Positions 17,945-29,100 of a stretch of 64,000 nucleotides of DNA are shown here, piece by piece. The translations under genes and the position numbers were made by a program. This DNA comes from Gammaproteobacteria bacterium (GTDB taxonomy: Bacteria > Pseudomonadota > Gammaproteobacteria > Acidiferrobacterales > Sulfurifustaceae). The notes below the pieces were generated by a model, which did not search any database, was not told the DNA's origin, and was given only the letters and a program-made list of their open reading frames with translations. The stretch is taken from contig JACQFZ010000035.1 in the NCBI GenBank assembly GCA_016199745.1, forward strand, positions 20,528 through 84,527, written 5' to 3'. Each line of letters begins with the position of its first letter. The first letter of the stretch is position 1.

Positions 17945-20900
17945 ATGCCAACGAACACCATTCCGCCGTCTCTCGACGCTCTAACCCCTCAGCAACGGCG
18001 TGAATTGCTCGCCCGACTTCTGCGCAATAATGCCAATCAGGACCGAGTATGGCCGGTGTCCAGCGCGCAAGAGGGAATGTGGTTCCAGCGCTATGCCGAT
18101 CCCGCGAGCTCCGCTTTCCACGTGGCGCTTGCCTTGCATTTGCATTCCGAGTTCGACGTCGCGGCATTGCGCCGCGCGTGCCAGCAATTCATCGATCGTC
18201 ATCCGCTGTTGCGCGCCGTTTTCCGGATGGAGGCTGGTCGGTTGGTTCAGAGGATCGCCGCACAGCAGACCATCGACTTCACCGTCGTCAACGTTTCAGG
18301 CATGGACGACGCGGCACTGCGTCAGCGAGTGGATCATGCCTACCGTCAGCCGTTCGACCTGGAGCGCGGTCCGCTCGCTCGGATCGCACTATTTCGCCGC
18401 GCCGGCGACGATCACGTGCTGCTGTTGACCGTGCATCACATCGTCTACGACGGCTGGTCGATGTGGATCACATTGGATGAGCTCGGGCGACTCTATACCG
18501 CGGAGGCAACGGCTGTTCCTGCGACGCTGCCATCGTTACCCGGTTCATACGAAGCCTATGTGCAACGCCAGGAAGCGATGCTTGCGAGCGAGCGTGGCGA
18601 GCAGCTGTGGTCGTTCTGGCGCGATGAGTTGACTGACGTGCCAGCGCTGCTGGACTTGCCGCATGATCGGCCGCCATCCTCGGAAAAATCACGGCGCGGT
18701 GCATCGTACAAATTCACGCTGACACCCCAGTTAACGACGCGCATCAAACAACAGGCGCGATCCTGCCAGACGTCGCTCTTCGTCTGGTTACTCGCGGTTT
18801 ATCAGATCTTGCTATATCGCTATACCGGGCAAGAGAAATTCTCGGTCAGTTCGGTCACCGCCGGACGAGGCACGGCGGAAGATCTCGATATCGTCGGTTA
18901 CTTCGTCAACCCTATCGTGCTCAAAGCGGATTTGGCCGCCAATCCCCGCTTTGTCGATTTCATCGAGCGCGTACGCCAGACCGTGTTGCGCGCCCTCGAC
19001 CACCCGGATTATCCGTTTGCGTTACTGGTAAACCGTCTACATCCCCGACGAGATCCGAGCTATTTGCCGTTTGGTCAGGCGTTCTTCCTGCTGCAGCAGG
19101 CGCAGCGTACCGGCGCGAGCGCCAGTTTGACGAGCGAGCGCTTTCATTGGGGGAGCCTGGAACTCGAGCACTACGATCTGGCACAGCAGGAAAACCAAAG
19201 CGAACTGGACTTGGAGATGATCGAGTTTCAGGGCGGACTGCTTGGCACCCTCAAGTACAACGCCGATCGGTTCGATCGTTCGACCATCACGCGAATGGTG
19301 GGGCACTTTGTTAATCTGTGCGAAGCAATCCTACAGAATCCCCAAGCTTGCGTTGCCGATCTACCGTTGCTCAGCGCGACCGAACGCGCGCAACTTCTGG
19401 TTGAATGGAATCGCAGCGATCACGACTTTCCGCTGGATCAGACCTACGCCACTCTGTTTGCCCGCCGAGTCGCGCAACACCCTGATCGCGCGGCAGCGGT
19501 CTGCAATGGGGAATCGTTCACGTACCGCGAGCTCGATCAACGCGCCCATCGAATTGCGCAAGGACTGCGCGACGCCGGCGTCGACTCTAATCATTTAGTC
19601 GCCCTACTGGGTAAACGCGACTTTGCCTTGATGGGCATGATGATCGGCGTATTCAAAGCCGGTGCGGCGTTTCTGCCGCTCGACGTCAATCATCCGCCCC
19701 AGCGTTTGCGCGAGATACTGCAATCGAGCGGAACCACCACATTGCTGGTATCCGAGTCGGCGAGCGGTTGGCTTAAGGAAGTCCTGCGCGATCTCAAGAC
19801 GCCGCCAACCATCCTGATCGCTGAAACATTGTTGATGCAAGCAGCAATCGTCGATTTACCGGTATCAGCAACGCCGCAGGATCTTGCCTACGTGATCTTC
19901 ACCTCTGGCTCTACCGGTAAACCCAAGGGGGCCATGATTGAACAGCGCGGCATGGTGAATCACATGCTCGGTAAAATTCTTACGCTGGAAATTACCGAAG
20001 CCGATCGCCTAGCGCAAACGGCCTTTCCCTCGTTCGATATTTTTATCTGGCAGATGCTCACGGCGCCGTTGGCCGGTGGTGTAACCCATATCCTATCCGA
20101 TACCGCGGTGCTCGATCCGTTGCGTCTGATCGAAGTGATCGAGCAAGAAAAAATCACGCTACTAGAAACGGTGCCAAGCCAGCTACGTCACCTCCTCGAT
20201 CTATGTCCGCAAAATGCATCGCTCTCGTCATTGCGTTGGATGATACCGACCGGTGAGGCATTGCCGCTGACGTTGACCCAAGACTGGTTCGAGCGCTTCC
20301 CCGGTATTCCCCTGATGAATGTCTATGGGCCGGCGGAATGTTCGGACGATGTCGCGTTCCATCCGATAACTACTCGACCCGACGATAACAGCACGATTCC
20401 CATCGGACGTCCTACGCCGAATAACCAACTTTTTATCCTCGATAAATATCTTCAACCGGTCCCGATCGGCGTAGCCGGAGAAATTTATGTCGGCGGTGTC
20501 GGCGTCGGTTGCGGTTACTTAAATGATCCCGAGAAGACCCGCGAATCATTCGTGCCGAATCCGTTCGCGCCCGGGAAGCGCTGCTATCGCACCGGCGATC
20601 TGGGGCGTTACCGTGCCAATGGCGTGATCGATTTCTTGGGGCGGCGAGATCATCAAGTAAAAATACGCGGCGCGCGTATCGAGCTCGGCGAAATCGAGGC
20701 CGCCCTCGGCGCGCTGCCGGATGTGCACGAGGCTGTTGTCGTTGCGCGGGAAGATCGCCCGGGCGATAAGCAATTGGTGGCATACGTGGTAACGAAACTC
20801 GATCCTCATGAATTGCGCAATGCCCTCGCCAGTCGGCTGCCTGAGTACATGCTTCCCACCGCTTATGTGGCGCTCGACGCGCTACCCGTCACGCCCAACG

Positions 20901-23900
20901 GTAAGCTGGATCGCCAGGCGTTAGCGGCGCCCGATGCATCGGCACGCGTGACCCGCCCTTACGAATTACCGCAAGGTCATCTCGAGCGTGCCGTTGCCGC
21001 GGTTTGGCAGGAGCTGCTCAATATCGAGACCATCGGCCGCCACGATAACTTCTTCGAACTCGGCGGCCATTCGTTGTTGGCCGTGCAACTGATTGCACGA
21101 CTACGTCAATTGCCGGCGTCGGAACAACAAGGGCTGACGATTGACGCGGGCGCCGTGTTTTCTGCGCCCACGGTGGCTGGGCTGGCGGCGGTCATCGCCG
21201 GCGACGCTACCAAGCCGACTTTTCAAGTGCCGCCCAATCGGATTCCCGTCGACTGTACCGCCCTCACTCCCGATTTATTACCGCTGGTATCGCTGACACA
21301 AGCAGAGATCGACCGGATTGTTTCAGATGTCCCCGAAGGCGTCGCCGACATTCAGGACATCTACCCGCTGTCGCCGCTGCAGGCAGGATTTCTTTTCCAT
21401 TACTTGATGGAAACCGAGAGAGACATCTACATGCTGCGCTCGGTGCTGACCTTCGACAACCGGAACCGATTAGAAAGTTTTCTGGCGGCGTGGCAAACCG
21501 TGCTTGATCGTCATGACATCCTGCGCAGCTCGATTCACTGGCGCGGCCTGTCTCGACCGGTGCAAGTGGTGCATCGCCAAGCGCAGCTGTCGGTGAAAGA
21601 GCTAACGGCAACCGCATCGGACGATGCACTGACGCTGTTACAGCACCACACCGATCACCACAAGCGTCTCGACTTACAACGCGCGCCGCTGCTGCAGGCG
21701 TATACGGTGACAGATCCGAAGAACGGGCAGTGCTACGTAGCGTTGCTCTATTCGCACTTGGTATGCGACCAAGTGACGTTGGGCGTCGTTATTGACGAGA
21801 CGCAGATGCTGCTTGCCGGAAAGTCCGATCGGCTGCCGACACCGCTACCCTATCGAAATTTTGTTGCCCAAACTCTCGCGCTTCCGACAACCGAACAGGA
21901 AGCGTATTTCCGGCAACAACTCGGTGATATCGATGCACCAACTGCCCCCTTTGGTCTACTCAACGTACCGGGAGATAGTGCTCATATAAAAGAAACTACG
22001 GTTGCGTTGCCGGAAACGCTGTCACAGCGCTTGCGCGATAGCGCCCGACGACACCGTGTCACGCCGGCGGTGTTATTTCATTTGGCCTGGGCTCAGGTCG
22101 TTGCCGCTTGCAGTGGCCAGGATGACGTCGTCTTCGGCACCGTGCTACTAGGACGTTCCCACGGTATGGAAGGTAACGATCGGATACTCGGCGTAGTGCT
22201 TAATACGCTGCCAATTCGATTCTCGCTGGCGGCCAAATACAGCGTCAGTGAAGCGGTTCAGCAAATGCGCCAACGTCTAGGCGAGCTACTGGCGCACGAG
22301 CATGCGCCGCTAGCGCTTGCGCAACGCTGCAGTCGAGTGGCACCGCCGCTGCCGCTGTTTACCACGCTGTTGAACTATCGGCATAGCGACCCTTCCGCGG
22401 CCGCTATGTCGGCTTGGGAAGGCGTGCGCTTGCTCGCCAGCGAGGAACGTACGCACTATCCATTTACCATCGCCGTCGATGATTTCGCCGCCGGATTCTC
22501 GTTGACGGTTCAATGCCAAGCGATTGCACCAGCGCGCATCGCCGGTTATTTGCACACCGCTATCGAAGGACTGGTGGACGCATTGGAGCATGCGCCGCAG
22601 CAACTCCTCGATACTCTCAGCATCTTGCCGTTGAGCGAGCGTGAGCAACTGCTGATCCGATTTAACGAGACCGCGGTAAATTACCCGCAGGGTCAATTGA
22701 TCCATCAGTTATTCGAGGCCCAAGTCGAGCGGACACCATTAGCCACCGCTGTGGTGTTCGAGGGGGAGCGCCTTAGTTATGGCGAGCTCAATCGTTGCGC
22801 CAATCAAGTGGCGCATGCACTCTTGTCCTTCGGTATTCGTTCTGACGACCGCGTCGCACTCTATGTCGAACGCGGTTTCGACATGATGATCGGTCTGCTC
22901 GGTATCCTCAAAGCCGGCGCCGCCTATGTGCCGCTCGATCCGAGTTACCCCGAGGCGCGATTGGCATTCATGCTGGCGGATAGCGCACCGACGATAGTGC
23001 TGACGCAATCCGCGTTGTGTAACCGCTTGCCGAAAGTCACTGTGCCGGTGGTAGCGTTGGATGCAGCCGATAGATTCCTGCAGCAGCCGGACACCAATCC
23101 GGATGTGAAGTCCGGTCTTACCGCATCACCTCTCGCCTATGTCATCTACACCTCGGGTTCCACGGGACAACCCAAGGGAGTGATGGTCGACCACGCATCC
23201 GTCGTAAACGTTCTACGTCACTTCTCGGAGACCCTCGATATAACGCAACAGGACGTGTTGTTGGCAGTGACGACCTTGTCGTTCGATATCGCCGGTCTCG
23301 AGTGGTACCTGCCGCTAATCAATGGCGGGCAAGTCGTCCTTGTTGACCGACGTCATACCGCTGATGCGGAGTTCTTGATACAGGCGATTGAGCAGTTCGC
23401 TATCACCATCATGCAAGCGACCCCGGCGACGTGGCGACTGTTGCTGGCGGAGCGTTCCCCTTTCCTCTCTTCCTCGCTAAGAAGCCCCCTCTCCCTTGTT
23501 TCCTCCCCCGGTTGCTCCAGCGCATCCTGCGCTCGCGACATTCGCGCGTCCATGCGCAGCACAAGGGGGGAGGGAGACCCTGCGGTTGTTGCTGAGGTGA
23601 TGACGAATGGTTGGCAAGCGTTACAACTCACGGCGCTTTGTGGCGGAGAAGCGTTACCGACGGAACTAGCCAGACGACTGCGCCCACGGGTGAAGGCGCT
23701 GTGGAATTTGTATGGGCCGACGGAGACGACGATTTGGTCGACGGGGCTACAGATACTCGCTAGCGGTGTCGCTACACCCATCGAGCCGATTGGTCGCCCT
23801 ATCGCCAACACGCGCATCTATATATTAGATGCACATAAACCGGTGCCGATGGGAGCAACCGGTGAAATCTATATCGGCGGGACCGGTGTTTCGCGCGGTT

Positions 23901-26125
23901 ACCTGAACCGACCCGACCTCACCACTGAACGTTTTCTCCCGGATCCGTTCACCGCCACGCCCGACGCCCGAATGTACCGAACCGGCGATCGCGCGCGCTA
24001 TTTGCCGGACGGCACGATCGAATTCCTCGGCCGCACTGACTCGCTGGTAAAGATCCGCGGATTTCGGATTGAGCTTGGCGAAATCGAGGCGCAACTGAAG
24101 AAATTCCCTGGTGTACGTGAGGCGGTGGTGACGGTACGCAACGACCTCGGTGACTTGCGTCTCGTCGCCTACTTATTGCGTGCTTATTACCCCTCTCCCT
24201 TCGGGAGAGGAGATGGGGTGAGGGAAATGCCGCTATCTTCGACAACAAACTTCCCTCACCCCGACCCTCTCCCGGAGGGAGAGGGAGAACAGCCGTCGAC
24301 AGATGATGCGATATCGATCGCCGATCTGCGAACCCATCTTGCAGCGGCATTGCCAGAGTACATGCTGCCGGCGGCTTATGTGGTGCTCGATGCGCTCCCG
24401 CTCACGCCCAACGGTAAGCTCGATCGTACTGCCCTGCCGGCACCGAACGATGCGACTTACCTCCAGCAACGGTACGAAGCACCGATCGGCGCTGTCGAGA
24501 TCGCTATTGCCAACCTTTGGCAGACATTGCTCGGCGTCGATCGCGTCGGTCGTCAGGATCATTTTTTCGAGCTCGGCGGCCATTCGCTGCTGGCCGTGCA
24601 ATGCATCAACCGATTGCGCGAGACGTTGGCGGTCGACATTGAGCTGCGCGAGCTCTTCGCCGAACCGAGGCTGCAAGGTTTCGCGCAACGCGTGGCGGCG
24701 GCGACACGGGTTGTACTGCCACCGATTCTGTCGATAGATCGCGCGCAACCGTTGCCGCTCTCGTTCGCGCAACAACGCTTGTGGTTCCTCGATCAATTAG
24801 ATCCAGCCGCAAGCGCCGCGTATCAACAACCGGTGGCACTGCGGCTGCAGGGCAAGCTCAATGTGCCGGCGCTACAGGCGGCGTTCAATCGACTCGTCGC
24901 ACGACACGAAACGTTACGCACAACCTTCATTAAAGCCGGCGGCGAACCGCGGCAAGTGATCGCACCGGCCGAGTGCGGATTTACCTTGACGCAGCAGGAT
25001 CTGCGCGATGCGACGCCACAGGAACAGCAAGCCGCGGTAAATCATCTGGTCAGCAACGACCTACGTCAGCCGTTCGATATCGCCAACGGGCCGCTCATTC
25101 ATGGATGCCTGCTGGTGCTCGGTGACGACGAACACATTCTCTACCTCAATCACCATCACATCATCTCGGACGGCTGGTCGATCGGAATTCTGGTTAAGGA
25201 GGTGTCCGTGCTCTACGCGGCGTTCGTGCACGGTGAACCGGATCCGTTGCCGTCGCTGCCAATTCAATACGTCGACTACGCGGTTTGGCAACGGCAAGCG
25301 CTCTCGACCGACATCGTCCGCACGCCGCTCGATTTCTGGCGTCGACAATTAGCGGACGCGCCGGCGTTGTTGCAACTGCCGTTCGATTATCCGCGCCCGG
25401 CAAGACAGAGTTATGCCGGCGCTGCCGTCCGCTTCACGCTCTCCGTCGAACTGACCCGCGCGCTCAAGACCCTGGGCCAGCGCCACGGCACCACGCTGTT
25501 CATGACGTTGCTCGCCGGCTGGTCGATTTTACTGGCGCGCCTCAGCGGGCAATCCGATCTCGTCATCGGCACCGTGGTCGCCAATCGTCAACGGCCCGAA
25601 GTGGAATCGCTGATCGGGTTCTTCGTCAACATGCTGGCGTTGCGGATAACGCTCGATGACGAGGCGACGGTTGCGCAGGTGCTGAGCCAAGCGAAAGCGT
25701 TGACGCTGTCGGCGTTTGCCCACCAACACGTTCCGTTTGAGCACGTGGTGGAAACCTTGCAGCCGGAACGCTCTCTCAGCCACAGCCCACTGTTTCAGGT
25801 AGCGCTGGTGTTGAACAACACGCCGATGGACAGGAAAGCGACCTTGCCCGATTTACAACTTGCACCGATGGAACTGGCGCGCACTACGACTTCATTCGAT
25901 TTGCTGTTATCGCTGAACGAGACCGGCGATCACATCGCCGGTGAACTGCAGTACGCGGGCGCACTGTTCGAACAAGAGACTATCGAACGCTTCGTGGGGC
26001 ATTTGCAGACGCTGCTGATGGCAATGATCACCGATGACACACAACCGATATACGAGTTGCCGTTACTTTCCGCCGTAGAGCGTCAGCAACAGCTGGTGGA
26101 GTGGAATGGCCATGAAACGACTTGA
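17945..26125 (+). CDS. Nonribosomal peptide synthetase, C-A-T-C-A-T-C (split from next gene)
   Basis: 2,726 residues. C1 ~35-470 has intact HHIVYDG (H164/H165). A1 ~490-975 has pocket residues D-I-W-E-I-T-V-D-D. The acidic positions suit a side-chain amine and resemble codes I recall for diamino acids, so Dap is the likely substrate. T1 Ser1043. C2 ~1080-1545 has SHLVCDQ (S1270). A2 ~1560-2140 has D-I-L-Q-L-G-L-I-W, a glycine-type code, and carries two in-frame repeat insertions (~1836-1887 and ~2081-2117). T2 Ser2214. C3 ~2230-2700 has HHIISDG (H2404/H2405). The protein stops right after C3 at NGHETT with no docking tail, and the missing A domain starts the next frame. It is cytoplasmic and works after the PKS. 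Pocket reading was by eye. Confidence 0.93.
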   Translation: MPTNTIPPSLDALTPQQRRELLARLLRNNANQDRVWPVSSAQEGMWFQRYADPASSAFHVALALHLHSEFDVAALRRACQQFIDRHPLLRAVFRMEAGRLVQRIAAQQTIDFTVVNVSGMDDAALRQRVDHAYRQPFDLERGPLARIALFRRAGDDHVLLLTVHHIVYDGWSMWITLDELGRLYTAEATAVPATLPSLPGSYEAYVQRQEAMLASERGEQLWSFWRDELTDVPALLDLPHDRPPSSEKSRRGASYKFTLTPQLTTRIKQQARSCQTSLFVWLLAVYQILLYRYTGQEKFSVSSVTAGRGTAEDLDIVGYFVNPIVLKADLAANPRFVDFIERVRQTVLRALDHPDYPFALLVNRLHPRRDPSYLPFGQAFFLLQQAQRTGASASLTSERFHWGSLELEHYDLAQQENQSELDLEMIEFQGGLLGTLKYNADRFDRSTITRMVGHFVNLCEAILQNPQACVADLPLLSATERAQLLVEWNRSDHDFPLDQTYATLFARRVAQHPDRAAAVCNGESFTYRELDQRAHRIAQGLRDAGVDSNHLVALLGKRDFALMGMMIGVFKAGAAFLPLDVNHPPQRLREILQSSGTTTLLVSESASGWLKEVLRDLKTPPTILIAETLLMQAAIVDLPVSATPQDLAYVIFTSGSTGKPKGAMIEQRGMVNHMLGKILTLEITEADRLAQTAFPSFDIFIWQMLTAPLAGGVTHILSDTAVLDPLRLIEVIEQEKITLLETVPSQLRHLLDLCPQNASLSSLRWMIPTGEALPLTLTQDWFERFPGIPLMNVYGPAECSDDVAFHPITTRPDDNSTIPIGRPTPNNQLFILDKYLQPVPIGVAGEIYVGGVGVGCGYLNDPEKTRESFVPNPFAPGKRCYRTGDLGRYRANGVIDFLGRRDHQVKIRGARIELGEIEAALGALPDVHEAVVVAREDRPGDKQLVAYVVTKLDPHELRNALASRLPEYMLPTAYVALDALPVTPNGKLDRQALAAPDASARVTRPYELPQGHLERAVAAVWQELLNIETIGRHDNFFELGGHSLLAVQLIARLRQLPASEQQGLTIDAGAVFSAPTVAGLAAVIAGDATKPTFQVPPNRIPVDCTALTPDLLPLVSLTQAEIDRIVSDVPEGVADIQDIYPLSPLQAGFLFHYLMETERDIYMLRSVLTFDNRNRLESFLAAWQTVLDRHDILRSSIHWRGLSRPVQVVHRQAQLSVKELTATASDDALTLLQHHTDHHKRLDLQRAPLLQAYTVTDPKNGQCYVALLYSHLVCDQVTLGVVIDETQMLLAGKSDRLPTPLPYRNFVAQTLALPTTEQEAYFRQQLGDIDAPTAPFGLLNVPGDSAHIKETTVALPETLSQRLRDSARRHRVTPAVLFHLAWAQVVAACSGQDDVVFGTVLLGRSHGMEGNDRILGVVLNTLPIRFSLAAKYSVSEAVQQMRQRLGELLAHEHAPLALAQRCSRVAPPLPLFTTLLNYRHSDPSAAAMSAWEGVRLLASEERTHYPFTIAVDDFAAGFSLTVQCQAIAPARIAGYLHTAIEGLVDALEHAPQQLLDTLSILPLSEREQLLIRFNETAVNYPQGQLIHQLFEAQVERTPLATAVVFEGERLSYGELNRCANQVAHALLSFGIRSDDRVALYVERGFDMMIGLLGILKAGAAYVPLDPSYPEARLAFMLADSAPTIVLTQSALCNRLPKVTVPVVALDAADRFLQQPDTNPDVKSGLTASPLAYVIYTSGSTGQPKGVMVDHASVVNVLRHFSETLDITQQDVLLAVTTLSFDIAGLEWYLPLINGGQVVLVDRRHTADAEFLIQAIEQFAITIMQATPATWRLLLAERSPFLSSSLRSPLSLVSSPGCSSASCARDIRASMRSTRGEGDPAVVAEVMTNGWQALQLTALCGGEALPTELARRLRPRVKALWNLYGPTETTIWSTGLQILASGVATPIEPIGRPIANTRIYILDAHKPVPMGATGEIYIGGTGVSRGYLNRPDLTTERFLPDPFTATPDARMYRTGDRARYLPDGTIEFLGRTDSLVKIRGFRIELGEIEAQLKKFPGVREAVVTVRNDLGDLRLVAYLLRAYYPSPFGRGDGVREMPLSSTTNFPHPDPLPEGEGEQPSTDDAISIADLRTHLAAALPEYMLPAAYVVLDALPLTPNGKLDRTALPAPNDATYLQQRYEAPIGAVEIAIANLWQTLLGVDRVGRQDHFFELGGHSLLAVQCINRLRETLAVDIELRELFAEPRLQGFAQRVAAATRVVLPPILSIDRAQPLPLSFAQQRLWFLDQLDPAASAAYQQPVALRLQGKLNVPALQAAFNRLVARHETLRTTFIKAGGEPRQVIAPAECGFTLTQQDLRDATPQEQQAAVNHLVSNDLRQPFDIANGPLIHGCLLVLGDDEHILYLNHHHIISDGWSIGILVKEVSVLYAAFVHGEPDPLPSLPIQYVDYAVWQRQALSTDIVRTPLDFWRRQLADAPALLQLPFDYPRPARQSYAGAAVRFTLSVELTRALKTLGQRHGTTLFMTLLAGWSILLARLSGQSDLVIGTVVANRQRPEVESLIGFFVNMLALRITLDDEATVAQVLSQAKALTLSAFAHQHVPFEHVVETLQPERSLSHSPLFQVALVLNNTPMDRKATLPDLQLAPMELARTTTSFDLLLSLNETGDHIAGELQYAGALFEQETIERFVGHLQTLLMAMITDDTQPIYELPLLSAVERQQQLVEWNGHETT
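23451..23606. repeat. GC-rich repeat element inserted in frame in NRPS A2 domain
   Basis: About 156 bp of low-complexity DNA between codons for TWRLLLAE and NGWQALQLTALCGGEALP, which are adjacent in ordinary A domains. It contains opposed arms, CCCTCTCCCTTGT near 23487 and ACAAGGGGGGAGGGA near 23561. It adds ~52 Ser/Arg-rich residues without breaking the frame. Confidence 0.7.
24188..24288. repeat. MITE-like inverted repeat inserted in frame in NRPS A2 domain
   Basis: About 100 bp with ~35-bp inverted ends. The left arm (24190-24225) ends ATGGGGTGAGGGA; the right arm (24251-24286) begins TCCCTCACCCCGA; each arm also folds on itself. It encodes PSPFGRG...PHPDPLPEGEGE between LVAYLLR and DLRTHLAAALPEYM of the adenylation domain. 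Related hairpins lie at 2.3 kb and 23.5 kb. Confidence 0.75.
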
Positions 26126-29100
26126 CCTTCCCGAACAACTCATCCACCAGTTGTTCGAAGCGCAAGCGGCAACGCGACCCGACGCGACGGCGCTGACATT
26201 CGAAGATCGAACGCTTTCTTACAATGAACTCAATCGCCGCGCCAATCGCGTGGCCCACGCACTCTTGGCGCTTGGTGTTCGCCCGGATGACCGAATCGCC
26301 ATTTGCGTCGAGCGTGGCTTCGATATGATCATCGGATTGCTCGGCGTCCTGAAAGCCGGCGCCGCGTATGTGCCACTCGATCCCGCGTATCCTCGCGAGC
26401 GTCTGGCATATTTGTTGGCCGACAGTCAGCCGTGCGCGCTGCTGACGCAAACGGCGTTGCGCCAACAACTGCCGGCGGAGCAGGTCCCCGTGGTGGTATT
26501 GGATGATCGCGATAGCGCGACCGCGTTGGCATCCCTGCCGACGCATAATCCCGATCCGGCCAGTCTCGGCGTAACGCCTCGACACCTGGCGTATGTGATC
26601 TATACCTCGGGCTCGACCGGCATGCCGAAGGGGGTGATGAATCACCACGGCGGGCTAGTCAATCTAGCGCAAGCGCAGGTCTCGTTGTTCAACGTGACTC
26701 CCGAGAGTCGAGTGTTGCAGTTCGCGTCTTTTAGCTTTGACGCCAGCGTTTGGGAAATCGTCATGGCCTTGAGCAACGGCGCTTGCTTGTCTCTTGCATC
26801 ACGGGACGCGTTGCAGCCGGGCGAGCCGTTATTGACCCTGCTAAAGCGCGCGCACATTACTCACCTGACCTTGCCGCCGTCCGTGTTGACTACCCTCGCC
26901 GAAGATACGGATCTCGCACCGATGACGCTGATTGTCGCCGGTGAATCCTGCGCGCCCGAATTGGCGCGGCGTTGGGCAAATCGACATCGCTTGTTCAATG
27001 CCTACGGTCCGACCGAAACCACGGTATGCGCCACAATCCACCCTTGTCGCGCCGATCATGTTGGCGACCGGGTACCGATTGGACGCCCCATCGCCAACCT
27101 GTCGGCCTATGTGTTGGACCCCCGTCGGCAACCAGTCCCCATAGGTGTCGCTGGTGAAATCTATATCGGTGGCATCGGTGTTGCGCGTGGCTATCTCAAC
27201 CGTCCCGAACTAGCGGCCGTGCGCTTTGTGCCCGATCCGTTTAGCACGCAAGCGGGCGCCAAACTGTATCGCACCGGTGACCTCGGTCGGTATCGAAAAG
27301 ACGGCACGATCGAGTTTCTCGGACGCAATGATTTTCAGATCAAGTTACGTGGCTTTCGCATCGAGCCCGGCGAAATTGAGGCGCAGTTACTCAAAGCGAC
27401 CGGCGTGCGCGAAGCGGTGGTGGTGGCGCATGAGGACAAGCGCCTGGTTGCATATGTGGCGGCGCAGGATGGCGCCGAGTTGTCGACAGCGGCGCTGCGC
27501 GCGCACTTGCTCCCGCGATTGCCGGAGCACATGGTCCCAAACGCCTTCGTAATTCTTGAACGCCTACCGTTGACACCCAACGGTAAGATCGACCGCAAGG
27601 CATTACCGGCGCCGGATGCATCGGCGTTAGTTACGCGCCTCTATGAAGCGCCGCAAGGGAAAATCGAACGCGCGATCGCCGAGATCTGGCAAGATCTGCT
27701 AGACGTATCCTCCGTCGGCCGTCAGGATCATTTCTTCGAGCTAGGTGGCCATTCATTGTTAGCCGTTACGCTAATCGAACGGTTGCGGGAACAGGGCTGG
27801 TGCATCGATGTTCGTACCGTTTTTGATGCGCCGACCTTGGCCGGCTTAGCAGCGGCCATGACAAGTGCGCCGGCCATCCCTCGTGTGTTAGCGCCGCCGA
27901 ATCCTATCTCCGCTGACTGCACCCACATCACCCCTGCTCTGCTACCGCTGGTATCACTGACGCAGACGGAGATTGACGCCATCGTCGCCAACGTATCCGG
28001 CGGCGTCAGCAACATCCAAGATATTTATCCGCTGACGCCACTGCAGGAAGGTTTGTTGTTCCATCATCTGCTGGAGACCGACGCGGATGACGTCTATCTG
28101 TCGCGTGCGGTGCTGGCGTTTGCCAATCGCTCCCGGCTGGACGATTTTCTAGCGGCGCTACAGATCATCATCGATCGTCACGATATTCTGCGCAGCTCCG
28201 TTCACTGGGACGGACTGTATCGACCCGTACAAGTCGTGCATCGTCGCGCCCGACTGCTCATCGAGGCATTGCCACCGGTGGATTCCGGTCAAGTTTTGGC
28301 GCAATTGCTTGCGCTTACCAATCCGCGTGGTCGCGATTTCAACCTACAGCGCGCTCCTCTACTAAGTGCATATCTTGCAGCTGACCCGCTTTCCGAATCG
28401 TGCTATTTGGCGCTTCTGTTTCATCATCTGGTCGTCGATCACATTACCCTGGAGATCATGATCGGTGAGACTCAGAAGTTGCTCGCCGGGCAAGCCGATT
28501 CGCTGGCAACACCGTTCCCCTACCGCCATTTCGTGGCGCAGGCGTTGGCTGTGTCTGTCTCAGGGCATGAGACATTCTTTCGCAAACAGCTGAGTGATGT
28601 GGATGCGCCAACCGCGCCTTTCGGCATCTTGGTGAAATCAAGTGACGCTGGGTTCGAGATCGATCCTGTCACCGTTCCCTTGAGTGAAACCCTGGCACAA
28701 CGCGTCCGACGCGTTGCCCGTCAGTCGGGCGTATCGCCGGCGGTGCTGTTCCATGCGGCTTGGGCTCAAGTCGTCGCGCGTTGCAGCGGTCGCGACGACG
28801 TCGTGTTCGGCACCGTGCTGTCGGGACGGCTGCAGGGCGCTCAGGGCGCGGACCCGCTGGTAGGAATCCTGCTGAACACCTTGCCTATCAGACTGTTGTT
28901 GGCAGGGAGAAGTGTTCAGCAGATAGTGCAAGAAACGCATCGTCGTTTAAGCGAGTTACTAGAACACGAGCTGGCGCCGTTGCCGCTGGCGCAACGTTGC
29001 AGCGGTGTCGCGCCGCCGTTGCCGCTGTTCACCACCTTGCTTAATTACCGACATAGCTCCGCCACCGGCACTGCCACCGCGTGGGACGGCATACAGCCCA

